A DNA stretch of 11,593 nt from the NCBI GenBank assembly GCA_021780095.1, contig JAJXZK010000311.1:1-11593 (forward strand), given 5' to 3'. Position 1 is the first letter of the stretch. Every line of letters begins with the position of its first letter. Source of the stretch: Acidobacteriota bacterium (GTDB lineage: Bacteria > Acidobacteriota > Terriglobia > Terriglobales > Acidobacteriaceae). Position numbers and translations under genes: made by a program. Below the pieces are notes generated by a model. It worked only from the letters and a program-made list of their open reading frames with translations, had not been told where the DNA came from and made no database searches. Shown here in pieces: positions 1 to 7,043 of this stretch.

Positions 1-1088
1 AATCTTCGGCAACCCTTCCAGCCGCCACTTCCGCCCCTGCGCCAGCCACCCAGGTGGCGCTGGTGAAAGCGATCAGCTCGGTGCAGGGAATTCGCGACAA
101 TCAACTGATCGGCTATGGCATTGTTGTCGGCCTGCAAAACTCCGGTGACAGCCAGATGACGTATTTCCCCTTGCAAACATTGCTGTCCACGCTGCAGCGT
201 CTGGGAATCACGGTTCCGTACCCGCTCACGTCCATCATGGTGAAAAACATGGCCGGCGTTTTCGTCGAGGCGAGCTTGCCGCCGTTCGCTCAGCCGGGCT
301 CGAAGATCGACATCACCGTGTCGTCGACGGGAGATGCGCGCAGTTTGTCCGGGGGCATGCTCCTGATGGCGCCTCTCTATGGTGCGGATGGCGAAATCTA
401 CGCGGAAGCGCAGGGGCCACTGGTCGTCGGCGGATATTCGATTGCGCAGAACGGCAATGCGAAACAGATGAATTTTCCGACCACCGCAAGGGTTCCCAAT
501 GGAGCGACGGTGGAGCGCGCCATCCCCGTGGACCTGCTGCATCGCAAGACGCTGACGCTGCTTTTGAATGATGCGGATTTTGAAACCGCGACCCGTGTGG
601 CGGCCACGATCAATCATTCTCTGGGCAGCCCGCTGGCACACGCAATCGACAGCCGCCGCATTGATTTGATGGTGGCGCCCGGACAGGATGTGCCGCAATT
701 GCTGGCCCGGGTTCAGTCGCTCTCCGTAGAAGTATTTCCTCCGGCCCGCGTGGTGGTGAATGAGCGCACCGGGACCGTTGTCATTGGCGGCAATGTACGG
801 CTGCAACCCGTTTCCATCCTGCATGGCGGCCTGCAGATTGACGTGGAATCCCATTTTGATGTGTCGCAGCCCAATCCATTTGGAAGCGGGACAACACAGG
901 TGGTGCAGCAGACGCAGGTGCAGGCGAACAATCTTCCGGTAAATCGCATTGAACTGAAAGAAGGCGCTACAGTGGACGACCTGGTGCGAAACCTGCAATC
1001 GATCGGCGCGACTGCAACCGACGTAATTTCCATTTTGCAAGCCATGAAACAGGCCGGATCGCTCGAAGGCGATCTGGAGGTCATGTAG
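1..1088 (+). CDS. flgI: Flagellar P-ring protein FlgI (5' end outside window)
   Basis: FlgI is exported to the periplasm and forms the P ring around the distal rod in the peptidoglycan layer, a bushing for the rotating rod. The reading frame is open to the left edge (codons begin at base 3), so the start codon and signal peptide lie upstream; the GTG at 54 is internal. About 361 codons are visible, nearly the whole mature protein. The family hallmark follows an Ala/Pro-rich stretch: SSVQGIRDNQLIGYGIVVGL. Further FlgI-like segments are the MVKNMAGVFVEASLPPFAQPG region and a C-terminal block (VDDLVRNLQSIGATATDVISILQAMKQAGSLEGDLEVM region) that is typical of the end of the family. The next gene starts 2 bases after the stop, so the two are co-transcribed. 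The rest of a hook-basal-body operon, probably with flgH, is expected upstream (inference). Confidence 0.97.
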   Translation, partial: SSATLPAATSAPAPATQVALVKAISSVQGIRDNQLIGYGIVVGLQNSGDSQMTYFPLQTLLSTLQRLGITVPYPLTSIMVKNMAGVFVEASLPPFAQPGSKIDITVSSTGDARSLSGGMLLMAPLYGADGEIYAEAQGPLVVGGYSIAQNGNAKQMNFPTTARVPNGATVERAIPVDLLHRKTLTLLLNDADFETATRVAATINHSLGSPLAHAIDSRRIDLMVAPGQDVPQLLARVQSLSVEVFPPARVVVNERTGTVVIGGNVRLQPVSILHGGLQIDVESHFDVSQPNPFGSGTTQVVQQTQVQANNLPVNRIELKEGATVDDLVRNLQSIGATATDVISILQAMKQAGSLEGDLEVM

Positions 1089-1090
1089 CC

Positions 1091-1666
1091 ATGAACATTT
1101 CAAACTCTCCGCTGGTACCGGCTCCTCAGTCGACGTCGCACGCAGCTGCAAGCCGGCAATTAGAGAAAGCTGCCAATGCCTTTGAAGCCAATTTCTTAGG
1201 GGAACTAATGAAACCAATGCGTGAAGATCCGCTGTTCGGCAATGGCAGCGGTCTGGGTGGAGACACTCTAGGCAGTGACGGTCCCAGCAGCGGCAGCATG
1301 GGAACCATCGGCAGTCTGGCCTCGGAGGCACTGGCGCAAGCCATCGTCAGGCAGGGCGGCCTGGGGATTGCGAAGATAGTTCTTTCCCAGCTGGTGCCAG
1401 TCGAACAGACTGACTCGCAAGCGGGAAAATCCATGGCAGCGACAACGTGCGGTGGATGTGCGCCGAACTTGACCATGACGCCGGAGGTCTCAAGCGAAGC
1501 CGGGACTATCGCGATGCTCGGGGAAGGAAACCGATCCTCCGCTGCGGTACACGAGCCTGCAAAAAGTTCGGCGGACAAACCGGCACGGAAAGGAACTTTC
1601 GTGGAAGGGCGGGACGGTTCGATGCCAGACGAAATCCTTCACCCCTTAGGCTTGCTGAAAAAATGA
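1091..1666 (+). CDS. flgJ: Rod-binding protein, FlgJ N-terminal-domain type
   Basis: The protein has 191 residues. Residues about 20-101 match the FlgJ rod-binding domain: an early helix with FEANFLGELMKPMRE (31-45), a Gly/Ser-rich linker (49-71), and the closing motif LAQAIVRQGGLGIAKIVLSQL (81-101). This domain caps or scaffolds assembly of the flagellar rod in the periplasm. The C-terminal muramidase domain of enterobacterial FlgJ is absent, as in many other phyla, so a separate lytic enzyme is presumably used. Residues 102-191 form a polar, probably disordered tail that contains a CGGC pair (120-123) and has no recognised domain. The start ATG is 2 bases after the flgI stop; GGAGG at 1076-1080, inside the end of flgI, is the likely ribosome site, which implies coupling. 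No sec signal peptide is visible, consistent with type III export. Confidence 0.88.
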   Translation: MNISNSPLVPAPQSTSHAAASRQLEKAANAFEANFLGELMKPMREDPLFGNGSGLGGDTLGSDGPSSGSMGTIGSLASEALAQAIVRQGGLGIAKIVLSQLVPVEQTDSQAGKSMAATTCGGCAPNLTMTPEVSSEAGTIAMLGEGNRSSAAVHEPAKSSADKPARKGTFVEGRDGSMPDEILHPLGLLKK

Positions 1667-1708
1667 TCGAGTCGCGCGTGGAGAGAATTCCCAGGGAGAT
1701 TCGCTGGC

Positions 1709-1738
1709 GGATTGGAAACCGATCCGGTCCGGGTTTTT
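1709..1738 (+). terminator. Weak candidate terminator after flgJ
   Basis: A 7-bp stem with one G-T pair (GGATTGG 1709-1715 with CCGATCC 1719-1725, loop AAA) is followed by GGTCCGGG and then TTTTT (1734-1738). The T run is 8 bases away from the stem, which is too far for a textbook intrinsic terminator. It does lie at the right place, between the basal-body operon and the sigma-28 promoter of flgM. Partial read-through is likely even if it works. Confidence 0.25.
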
Positions 1739-1751
1739 AGGCCAGAAACGC

Positions 1752-1778
1752 TAAAGTTCGCAGCGGATTTGCCGATTT
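1752..1778 (+). promoter_or_regulatory. Sigma-28 (FliA) promoter of flgM operon
   Basis: TAAAGTTC (1752-1759), a spacer of exactly 11 bases, and GCCGATTT (1771-1778) match the enterobacterial sigma-28 consensus TAAAGTTT-N11-GCCGATAA at 7 of 8 and 6 of 8 positions. The expected start of transcription is near 1785, only a few bases before the flgM ribosome site (1789-1794), giving a very short leader of about 17 bases. This makes flgM and the following genes targets of the sigma factor that FlgM inhibits. Confidence 0.88.
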
Positions 1779-1788
1779 GTTCAGTTGT

Positions 1789-1794
1789 GGAGGG
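1789..1794 (+). promoter_or_regulatory. Ribosome binding site that fixes the flgM start
   Basis: GGAGGG lies 7 bases before the ATG at 1802. It decides in favour of 1802 over the in-frame ATG at 1712: that one has no ribosome site, lies upstream of the sigma-28 promoter, and would add 30 residues not seen in FlgM proteins. Confidence 0.85.
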
Positions 1795-1801
1795 ATATGC
1801 A

Positions 1802-2098
1802 ATGAACCTGTCCGGAATTCTCAATGGTCTTCCCGACCTACTTCGTTCGCAGCACACGGGCAATTCGGCCCGAGCCACTTCAAGTGCGAACAGTTCACCC
1901 TCGCAGGTGACGGTACCGAACGGCGGCAAAACGGATCAGGCGAATCTCAGCAGCACAGGTCTGGCGGCGGCCCAATCCGCATCCTCCGATGTGCGCATGG
2001 AAAAGGTACAAAGCGTGCGCTCCGCCATGGATGCGGGGACGTATCAGGTGTCTGCCGGCGACGTTGCAGAAAAGATGATGCAGAGTCTTCTCGGCTGA
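1802..2098 (+). CDS. flgM: Anti-sigma-28 factor FlgM
   Basis: This 98-residue protein is the usual size for FlgM. FlgM binds sigma-28 (FliA) in the cytoplasm and holds late genes off until the hook is complete; the export apparatus then secretes FlgM and sigma-28 is released. The N-terminal half is Ser/Asn/Ala-rich and unstructured, as expected for an exported anti-sigma factor. A D-x-A-x-LSS element (DQANLSSTG, 45-53) and the C-terminal sigma-binding region VRMEKVQSVRSAMDAGTYQV (64-83) followed by SAGDVAEKMMQSLL match the family. The gene lies directly behind its own sigma-28 promoter, so it is negatively autoregulated. It heads the unit flgM-flgN-like-flgK-flgL, an order also known from Firmicutes. 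Confidence 0.95.
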   Translation: MNLSGILNGLPDLLRSQHTGNSARATSSANSSPSQVTVPNGGKTDQANLSSTGLAAAQSASSDVRMEKVQSVRSAMDAGTYQVSAGDVAEKMMQSLLG

Positions 2099-2163
2099 TT
2101 TGCAGCCAGGGAAACTGTTCGGCGACCGACGCGTGAACGCGGGCCCGGAGGAAACGAGACATT

Positions 2164-2430
2164 ATGGAGCGGTTGCAGCAGTTGATTGAAGATGCAGTGT
2201 CCGCACTGACAGCTCTCGATGCCTATGCCTTGGAAAAGATTCGGTCGGAGATACAGTGTCTCCCGGTCGCCCAGCTCTCTGCGGCGGAAATGGCGCGGCT
2301 CGAGGCTTCGCATCGCCTGCTGGGCGCATTGCTCCAGGAAACCGCGCGTAACTTGCGGCTATTTCGGGCGAATTCGGTCTCTGGACACCGGGATTCTGAG
2401 GCGGGCTGTTACGCGCTTCCGCCATTCTAG
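2164..2430 (+). CDS. Short helical protein, putative FlgN-type chaperone
   Basis: The product has 88 residues. Residues 1-34 and 40-70 look like two amphipathic helices (MERLQQLIEDAVSALTALDA; LEASHRLLGALLQETARNLR), followed by about 18 residues that look unstructured (end YALPPF). I cannot assign it from sequence motifs alone. Its position between flgM and flgK is the standard site of flgN, whose product is the cytoplasmic export chaperone for FlgK and FlgL, and an all-helical makeup fits. FlgN is normally about 140 residues, so this would be a minimal or truncated version. GGAGG at 2147-2151 precedes the ATG by 12 bases, a rather long spacing. The 93 bases from its stop to the flgK start hold no other recognisable gene. 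Alternative: an unrelated small helical protein of the operon. Confidence 0.55.
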   Translation: MERLQQLIEDAVSALTALDAYALEKIRSEIQCLPVAQLSAAEMARLEASHRLLGALLQETARNLRLFRANSVSGHRDSEAGCYALPPF

Positions 2431-2509
2431 ATCTCCCTGCGGCTTCCGCGATTTGCAGTGGCCCGCATGGAGAATGAGTTGGTTGGGCTAAGGATTCAAG
2501 CGGCACGGC

Positions 2510-2517
2510 GGAGAGGG
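2510..2517 (+). promoter_or_regulatory. Ribosome binding site that fixes the flgK start
   Basis: GGAGAGGG lies 6 bases before the ATG at 2524. The longer in-frame starts (GTG 2458, ATG 2467) have no such site and would add a basic 22-residue extension not found before the conserved FlgK N terminus. Confidence 0.75.
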
Positions 2518-2523
2518 CAGGGA

Positions 2524-3939
2524 ATGGCGACATTGAATTCGGCGTTGCAACTGATGTCTGGAGCTCTGACCGCCGATCAGTCCGCGCTCGACGTGACGGC
2601 GAATAATGTGGCCAATGCGAACACTCCGGGCTATACGCGCGAGATCCCCATATTTCAGGCCAACGATTCGGTGACCATCAACGGCATTTCCTTTGGCCAG
2701 GGCGTCCAGATGACGGCAGCGCAATCCCAGCGCAGCCTGGTGCTCGATGCCGCCGTCCAGCAGCAAACTCAGGCGCAACAGGCCAGCAACAGCGAAGCGA
2801 CGGCTCTGACCCAGGTGGAAGATATCTTCAACCAGGTGACGACGTCGACCAGCAGTTCCAGCGTGAATAGCTTGGGGGACCAGGTCAACAATTTCTTCAA
2901 TTCGCTCAGCCAGCTGTCCGCGGCTCCGTCCAGCGTTTCCCTGCGCGAAAGCGTGCTCACGGCAGCCGGCCAGATGACTTCAGCCTTCAACAGCGCGGCT
3001 TCCCAACTGAGCCAGCAAACAGTTTCCTTGAACACCCAGGTGCAGGGCGTGGTGGACCAGATCAATCCGCTGCTGACATCGATCGCCCAGTTGAACCAGC
3101 AGATCTCCAGTTCCAGCCCCGCCGCCGATGCCGGCTCGCTGGAGAATCAACGCCAGTACGATCTGCAGCAGCTCTCGCAATATATAGGTGTCAACGTCAT
3201 CACCAACGAAGATAACAGCATGACATTGACGACGACCGGAGGAGCGCTCCTGCTGTCGAAAAATCAGGCCTTCCAACTGACCACCGGCAATGTTGGCGGC
3301 AATGTCGACGTTTTCACCAGCGCTCCCGGAGGAGCGACCGACATTACCGGTGCTCAGGCGAGCGGCGGAGGACAGCTGGCCGGACTCCTCACGACCAGAG
3401 ACCAGGATATTCCCTCGGTGCTCGGCCAGATCAACACGCTGGCCTCCGGCGTGGCCACCCAAATCAACTCCATTCAAACCGCCGGTACAGATTTGAATGG
3501 CAACCCCGGCCAACCCTTGTTTACCATCTCCGCGCTCAATCCAGCCGCCTCCGTTTCGGTGGCTCTTGCGGACCCTTCGTTGATCGCCGCTTCTGCACCA
3601 GGCAATGGTTCCGGCGACAACACCAACCTGCAAGCGATGATCAACGTTCAGAATCTGAGCAACGTCGGTGGCCAGACCCCAGCCAATTTTTATGCGTCCT
3701 TCATTTCCGTGCTAGGAAGCAAGGTCTCCGGGCTCAACACACAAAATCAGGCGCAGCAGGCATCGCTCACGCAGGTGCAGTCGCAGATCAGCTCCCTGTC
3801 CGGGGTTTCTCTGAACGAAGAGGCGGCCAACCTGCAGACCTACGAGCAGGCCTATCAATCCGCGTCCCAGGTGTTCAACATTGTCAATACTTTAATGACG
3901 AGCGCGTTGAATCTTGGAGTACAGACGGCGGTCATTTAG
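2524..3939 (+). CDS. flgK: Flagellar hook-associated protein 1, FlgK
   Basis: FlgK forms the first ring of the junction between hook and filament after type III export. The protein has 471 residues. The N terminus (MATLNSALQL, then SALDVTANNVANANTPGYTRE at about 20-40) is the rod/hook/HAP signature, and the C terminus (SLNEEAANLQTYEQAYQSASQVFNIVNTLMTSALNLG, about 429-465) is the matching FlgK D0 helix; the two coil together in the assembled ring. The helical block at 80-215 and the beta-rich middle (about 225-400) also follow the family plan. There is no cysteine, as usual for secreted axial proteins. It follows flgM and the putative flgN, and flgL starts 30 bases after its stop. Confidence 0.96.
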   Translation: MATLNSALQLMSGALTADQSALDVTANNVANANTPGYTREIPIFQANDSVTINGISFGQGVQMTAAQSQRSLVLDAAVQQQTQAQQASNSEATALTQVEDIFNQVTTSTSSSSVNSLGDQVNNFFNSLSQLSAAPSSVSLRESVLTAAGQMTSAFNSAASQLSQQTVSLNTQVQGVVDQINPLLTSIAQLNQQISSSSPAADAGSLENQRQYDLQQLSQYIGVNVITNEDNSMTLTTTGGALLLSKNQAFQLTTGNVGGNVDVFTSAPGGATDITGAQASGGGQLAGLLTTRDQDIPSVLGQINTLASGVATQINSIQTAGTDLNGNPGQPLFTISALNPAASVSVALADPSLIAASAPGNGSGDNTNLQAMINVQNLSNVGGQTPANFYASFISVLGSKVSGLNTQNQAQQASLTQVQSQISSLSGVSLNEEAANLQTYEQAYQSASQVFNIVNTLMTSALNLGVQTAVI

Positions 3940-3960
3940 GTGCGGCATCGGTTCGCTCAC

Positions 3961-3966
3961 GAGGAA
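3961..3966 (+). promoter_or_regulatory. Ribosome binding site that fixes the flgL start
   Basis: GAGGAA lies just before the ATG at 3970. It favours 3970 over the in-frame GTG at 3940, which directly abuts the flgK stop, has no separate ribosome site, and would add ten residues (MRHRFAHEET) ahead of the normal FlgL N terminus. Confidence 0.75.
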
Positions 3967-3969
3967 ACC

Positions 3970-4863
3970 ATGAGAATCAATCCACAATACATTCTGGGTC
4001 TGGTAGGTGCGGTCAATCAAAACTCGGCCAACCAGCAGAAATACAGCACCGAGATCGCCACCGGCGTGAGTGTGAATAACCTCTCGGACAATCCCTCTGC
4101 CGCGTCACAGGATTTTCTGCTGCGTTCAGAGGTGAGCAGCAACGACAATTTTGTACGGACCGCGAGCGGCGTGACCGGGGCGCTGCAGGTTACGGATACA
4201 GCTCTGGGTAGCGTGGTTTCGCAGATCACCCAAGCCATCTCGCTGGCAACGGAAGGCAACAACGGTACGCTGAATGCCAGCGATCGTAGTTCGATTGCGA
4301 ATCAGCTGACGGGGGTGCGATCGGAAATCCTCTCCTTGGCCAACACCAGCTATCAAGGACAATTTGTTTTCTCTGGCAGTCAGACTTCCACCCAGCCGTT
4401 TTCTCTCGATACCAGCACCACGCCCGCGACGGTGGTGTATTCCGGAGACTCGCTGCAGACCACGATTCAGAGTCCATCCGGCCAGAGTTTTCCATTGAAT
4501 GTTCCCGGTAACCAGATTTTCGGCTCTGGCAGTACCGGAATCCTATCCACGTTGAACAACCTGATCGCTAGCTTTTCCGCCGGCAATGCTGATATCTCCG
4601 ACACCACGGCATTGAATACGGACCTGCAGGGCATTTCGCAACAGCGGGTGATCATCGACAACTCCATCTCCGGATTGCAGTCCGCCAGCACCTACACACA
4701 GAACCAGACCACGCAATTGCAGTCGGTGCAAAACAGTCTGATCCAGGCCAACACCGCCCAGGTCGCCACCCAGCTCAGCACATCGGAGACGCAGGGAACG
4801 GCTTTGCTCGATACCATTGCGGGGCTGGAGCAACTGCCGACGTTATTCACGATTTTGAAGTAG
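3970..4863 (+). CDS. flgL: Flagellar hook-associated protein 3, FlgL
   Basis: FlgL is the second junction protein, between FlgK and the first flagellin subunits. The product has 297 residues, the normal length. It is flagellin-like at the N terminus: MRINPQYILGLVGAVNQNSA, then a Gly-rich turn (EIATGVSVNNLSDNPSAA) and long helices with QVTDTALGSVVSQITQAISLA and SYQGQFVFSGSQT, which parallels SYNGVAVFG in the flagellin of this window. The C-terminal helical segment (STSETQGTALLDTIAGLEQL) is somewhat divergent but in the expected place. It is the last gene of the flgM operon; the convergent motB ends 79 bases downstream. No convincing terminator is visible in that gap, only a GC-rich palindrome-like stretch without a T run. 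Confidence 0.93.
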   Translation: MRINPQYILGLVGAVNQNSANQQKYSTEIATGVSVNNLSDNPSAASQDFLLRSEVSSNDNFVRTASGVTGALQVTDTALGSVVSQITQAISLATEGNNGTLNASDRSSIANQLTGVRSEILSLANTSYQGQFVFSGSQTSTQPFSLDTSTTPATVVYSGDSLQTTIQSPSGQSFPLNVPGNQIFGSGSTGILSTLNNLIASFSAGNADISDTTALNTDLQGISQQRVIIDNSISGLQSASTYTQNQTTQLQSVQNSLIQANTAQVATQLSTSETQGTALLDTIAGLEQLPTLFTILK

Positions 4864-4942
4864 TCGTCGCTTCCATCGAACTGCGCCGCTCGATTCTCCA
4901 CTCACATCCGCACTTCTCAAACAGCAAACAGCGCGCCGCGCC

Positions 4943-5836
4943 TCAACGAATTTGTTTGGAAGATGACATCGTTGACAAGGTCACGCCAGCGTGGGATGCT
5001 CGCGACAAAATCTCAGGCATCTGCTTGGAGTTGGACTTCTCAGAAGGAGTGGCGACGAATGGATTAGGTTTCGCCAATTTGTGTTCTTTCACTGCAGGTT
5101 GCTCGCGCGTGGGCAGCACAATGATGTCGACACGTCGATTTCTACTGCGGCCCGCCGCGGTAAGATTGCTCGCGACCGGGTGATATTGTGCGTAGCCTGC
5201 CGCCGACAGTCGTTCCGGCACAATGTGGTTCTGTTCAACAAACAAGCGGGTCAGCACGGTGGCCCTTGCCGTTGATAGCTCCCAGTTGTCGCGGTATTGA
5301 GCATTGTGGATCGGCACGTCGTCTGTGTGGCCCTCGATGCGAACATCGTAGGGGGTTGTCGCGATAGCCTGGCCAATCTTATTCAGTGCGGGCAAAGAAG
5401 ACGCGATCGGGACTGCCGACCCGCTCTGAAAGAATCCGGCAGAACTGAGCGAGATGAGCAAACCCGCTCGACCCAGGGTCACTGTCACGATTCCATTGGC
5501 GATTTGAGGCGCCAGGGCCTGATCCATTCTATGTTCTAAATTGCGCAGGTCCTCCATCGCCATCGCCATCGCCTCAAGATCGCCTTCCGATGCGATTGCA
5601 TGAGCAGGAGGCACGACGACGCTGCTCAAACCTGTCTGTATGCTGGCCGAAGGGAAGACGCCCATGGTCTGGAATGCCGTGCGGATGGAGACTTCGGCCT
5701 GCTGTGCTTTCCTGTGGTCCTGTCGCGAGCTGGCAAACATCACGACGAAAAATGCAAAAAGTAAAGTAACAAAGTCGGCATAGGAGACCATCCAGCGCTC
5801 ATGATTGACATGCCCGATTTTTCTCTTGCGGGTCAT
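4943..5836 (-). CDS. motB: Flagellar stator protein MotB (MotD-like)
   Basis: MotB pairs with MotA to form the ion-conducting stator and anchors it to peptidoglycan. The protein has 297 residues: a short cytoplasmic N terminus, one membrane helix (about 16-36) with the proton-accepting Asp21 in WMVSYADFVTLLFAFFVV, a plug/linker region, and an OmpA-type peptidoglycan-binding domain at about 125-240 (IEGHTDDVPI 167-176, NWELSTARA 184-192, NRRVDIIV 233-240). The helix resembles the MotD/MotB type with F-A-F-F, which suggests proton use (inference). Residues 241-297 are a polar tail. It starts within the motA stop (ATGA, 5833-5836), so translation is coupled and the two subunits are made together. 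It is last in the flbD-motA-motB unit. Confidence 0.95.
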   Translation of the reverse strand: MTRKRKIGHVNHERWMVSYADFVTLLFAFFVVMFASSRQDHRKAQQAEVSIRTAFQTMGVFPSASIQTGLSSVVVPPAHAIASEGDLEAMAMAMEDLRNLEHRMDQALAPQIANGIVTVTLGRAGLLISLSSAGFFQSGSAVPIASSLPALNKIGQAIATTPYDVRIEGHTDDVPIHNAQYRDNWELSTARATVLTRLFVEQNHIVPERLSAAGYAQYHPVASNLTAAGRSRNRRVDIIVLPTREQPAVKEHKLAKPNPFVATPSEKSNSKQMPEILSRASHAGVTLSTMSSSKQIR

Positions 5837-6633
5837 GCCTTCACGCTTTCCGGTTGCGCGGGCTGAGCGTGTTGAGCTGGTTGTACCGTTGGCTCTTCCA
5901 GAAAGGTCCTCAGTTTTAGCTCCACCATGCGGGGATTCATTCCCTCCAGAATGGCAATCACTCCCTCCAGCATCAATTCTTGTTGGATGTGTTCCTCACG
6001 GTAACGAATCTTGAGCTTTCCGGCAGAAGGCAGACAAACGATGTTGGCCAATCCAAGACCGTAAATGGTGGCGACAAACGCCACTGCAATTCCGCGTCCC
6101 ACTTCTGCCATGTTGTCCAGGTGCTGCATCACTTGAATCAAACCGAGAATGGCGCCAATGATCCCGATGGTGGGAGAGAATCCTCCAGCCGACTCGAATA
6201 CTTGCGGAATCCGGTCCTCCGATTCGCTGCGATTGTCGAGATACAACTGCATGATCTTTCGCAATTCGGCGGGGTCGGTGCCATCGACGGCCAGCATCAA
6301 AGCCTCCTTAAGAAATGGGTCGTTGACGGATTCCAGATCGTGATCCAGGGAAACGATGCCGCTACGGCGTGCCTTGTTGGCAAAAATCACCAGCTGGCGA
6401 ACCGCCGCTTCTCCGTCGGGTCGCTTGCTGAAGAAAACCCTGGCCAGGTTTTTCAGTGCCGAGAATATTGTGGCGAGCGGAAACTGTACCATCACCGCGC
6501 CGAGCGTACCGCCGAACACAATCATGGCGGCGGTTGGCTGCAGAATCTGGCCAATCTTTCCGCCTTCAAGCATCATGCCTGCGACGATGCCGCCCAGTGC
6601 GATCAGAATGCCGCTGAAGCTACTCTTGTCCAT
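5833..6633 (-). CDS. motA: Flagellar stator protein MotA
   Basis: MotA forms the ring of the stator and transmits torque to FliG in the rotor. The 266-residue product has four membrane segments (about 7-25, 33-55, 152-172 and 183-203) and a large cytoplasmic loop between the second and third. That loop holds the charged region RRSGIVSLDHDLESVNDPF (89-107) and LAVDGTDPAELRKIM (114-128), the site of rotor contact in the family. Pro154 in GGFSPTIGIIGAILGL and Pro202 in CLPSAGKLK correspond to the two conserved prolines of MotA. The C-terminal tail repeats AQPAQ (QPAQHAQPAQPE, 251-262) and is probably flexible. GGAG ahead of the ATG serves as ribosome site. flbD lies 39 bases upstream and motB overlaps the stop. 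Confidence 0.96.
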   Translation of the reverse strand: MDKSSFSGILIALGGIVAGMMLEGGKIGQILQPTAAMIVFGGTLGAVMVQFPLATIFSALKNLARVFFSKRPDGEAAVRQLVIFANKARRSGIVSLDHDLESVNDPFLKEALMLAVDGTDPAELRKIMQLYLDNRSESEDRIPQVFESAGGFSPTIGIIGAILGLIQVMQHLDNMAEVGRGIAVAFVATIYGLGLANIVCLPSAGKLKIRYREEHIQQELMLEGVIAILEGMNPRMVELKLRTFLEEPTVQPAQHAQPAQPESVKA

Positions 6634-6672
6634 TGGTCTTGCTCCGCTTGGCTGAATGAAGGGCGATCGGAT

Positions 6673-7008
6673 CTAGTCCGTCTCGCGCCCCCGTCGCCGC
6701 CAACTTTCGTCCTGATAGACATGCGTGTTGGATTGAGGAAGAACTGCGGCCACGGCCGGGGCTGGCGAAGCCGCCGTTGCAGCGATGCGTCGTGTGGGAT
6801 CTCCGACCATTCCTTCCGGAAATGCCGTTTGCAACAGGCGGGAGCGAAACGCAATGACACGTTCAATCAGTTCGCGAGTCGATTCGGTGACAACGATCTT
6901 GTCCCCGGTGACCAACGTGATGACGGTGTCAGGGCTGGCTTCCGCATACCGAATCAGGTCGCTGTTCACAACCATGTGTTCTCCGTTGAGTCGTGTCAAT
7001 TCAATCAT
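6673..7008 (-). CDS. flbD: FlbD/SwrD family flagellar protein
   Basis: Residues 1-60 match the small FlbD family (SwrD in Bacillus): MIELTRLNGEHMVVNSDLIR, then SPDTVITLVTGDKIVVTES and a closing helix ELIERVIAFRSRLL. Family members are about 60-75 residues, are encoded beside motAB, and in Bacillus subtilis support stator-driven torque. The name does not refer to the unrelated Caulobacter response regulator FlbD. This product is 111 residues; the additional tail of about 45 is Ala/Pro-rich and ends in WRRRGRETD. AAGGGA lies 7 bases before the ATG. It is the first gene of the flbD-motA-motB unit and sits behind a sigma-28-like promoter. The conserved core and the neighbouring motA make the call secure; the role of the tail is unknown. 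Confidence 0.92.
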   Translation of the reverse strand: MIELTRLNGEHMVVNSDLIRYAEASPDTVITLVTGDKIVVTESTRELIERVIAFRSRLLQTAFPEGMVGDPTRRIAATAASPAPAVAAVLPQSNTHVYQDESWRRRGRETD

Positions 7009-7043
7009 GCGTGCATCCCTTCAGTGGCGCCCCATCAATAGCC

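Noticed and set aside
1712..1801. Longer FlgM beginning at ATG 1712
   Set aside because: No ribosome site; the start is upstream of the sigma-28 promoter; the added residues do not resemble FlgM. The start at 1802 has GGAGGG at proper spacing.
2489..2515. Sigma-28-like sequence TAAGGATT-N11-GCGGAGAG before flgK
   Set aside because: Transcription would begin at or next to the flgK ATG and exclude the ribosome site; the -10 lacks the CGAT core. Most likely chance.
2428..2523. TAG between the flgN-like gene and flgK as a programmed read-through or recent nonsense mutation
   Set aside because: The next 31 codons are open in frame but look like neither FlgN nor FlgK, and that length without a stop is common in GC-rich DNA; flgK has its own good ribosome site.
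2980..3633. 217-codon minus-strand open frame opposite flgK
   Set aside because: Shadow of the conserved flgK frame; no family resemblance.
4864..4942. Search for a gene, terminator or small RNA between flgL and motB
   Set aside because: Only a GC-rich palindrome-like stretch (GCGCGCCGCGC) is present, without a T run on either strand; nothing supportable.
5980..7041. 353-codon plus-strand open frame antisense to motA and flbD
   Set aside because: It lies opposite two strongly conserved genes, has no recognisable domain and an unnatural composition (rich in His, Asn, Cys and Gln); it is a codon-bias shadow.
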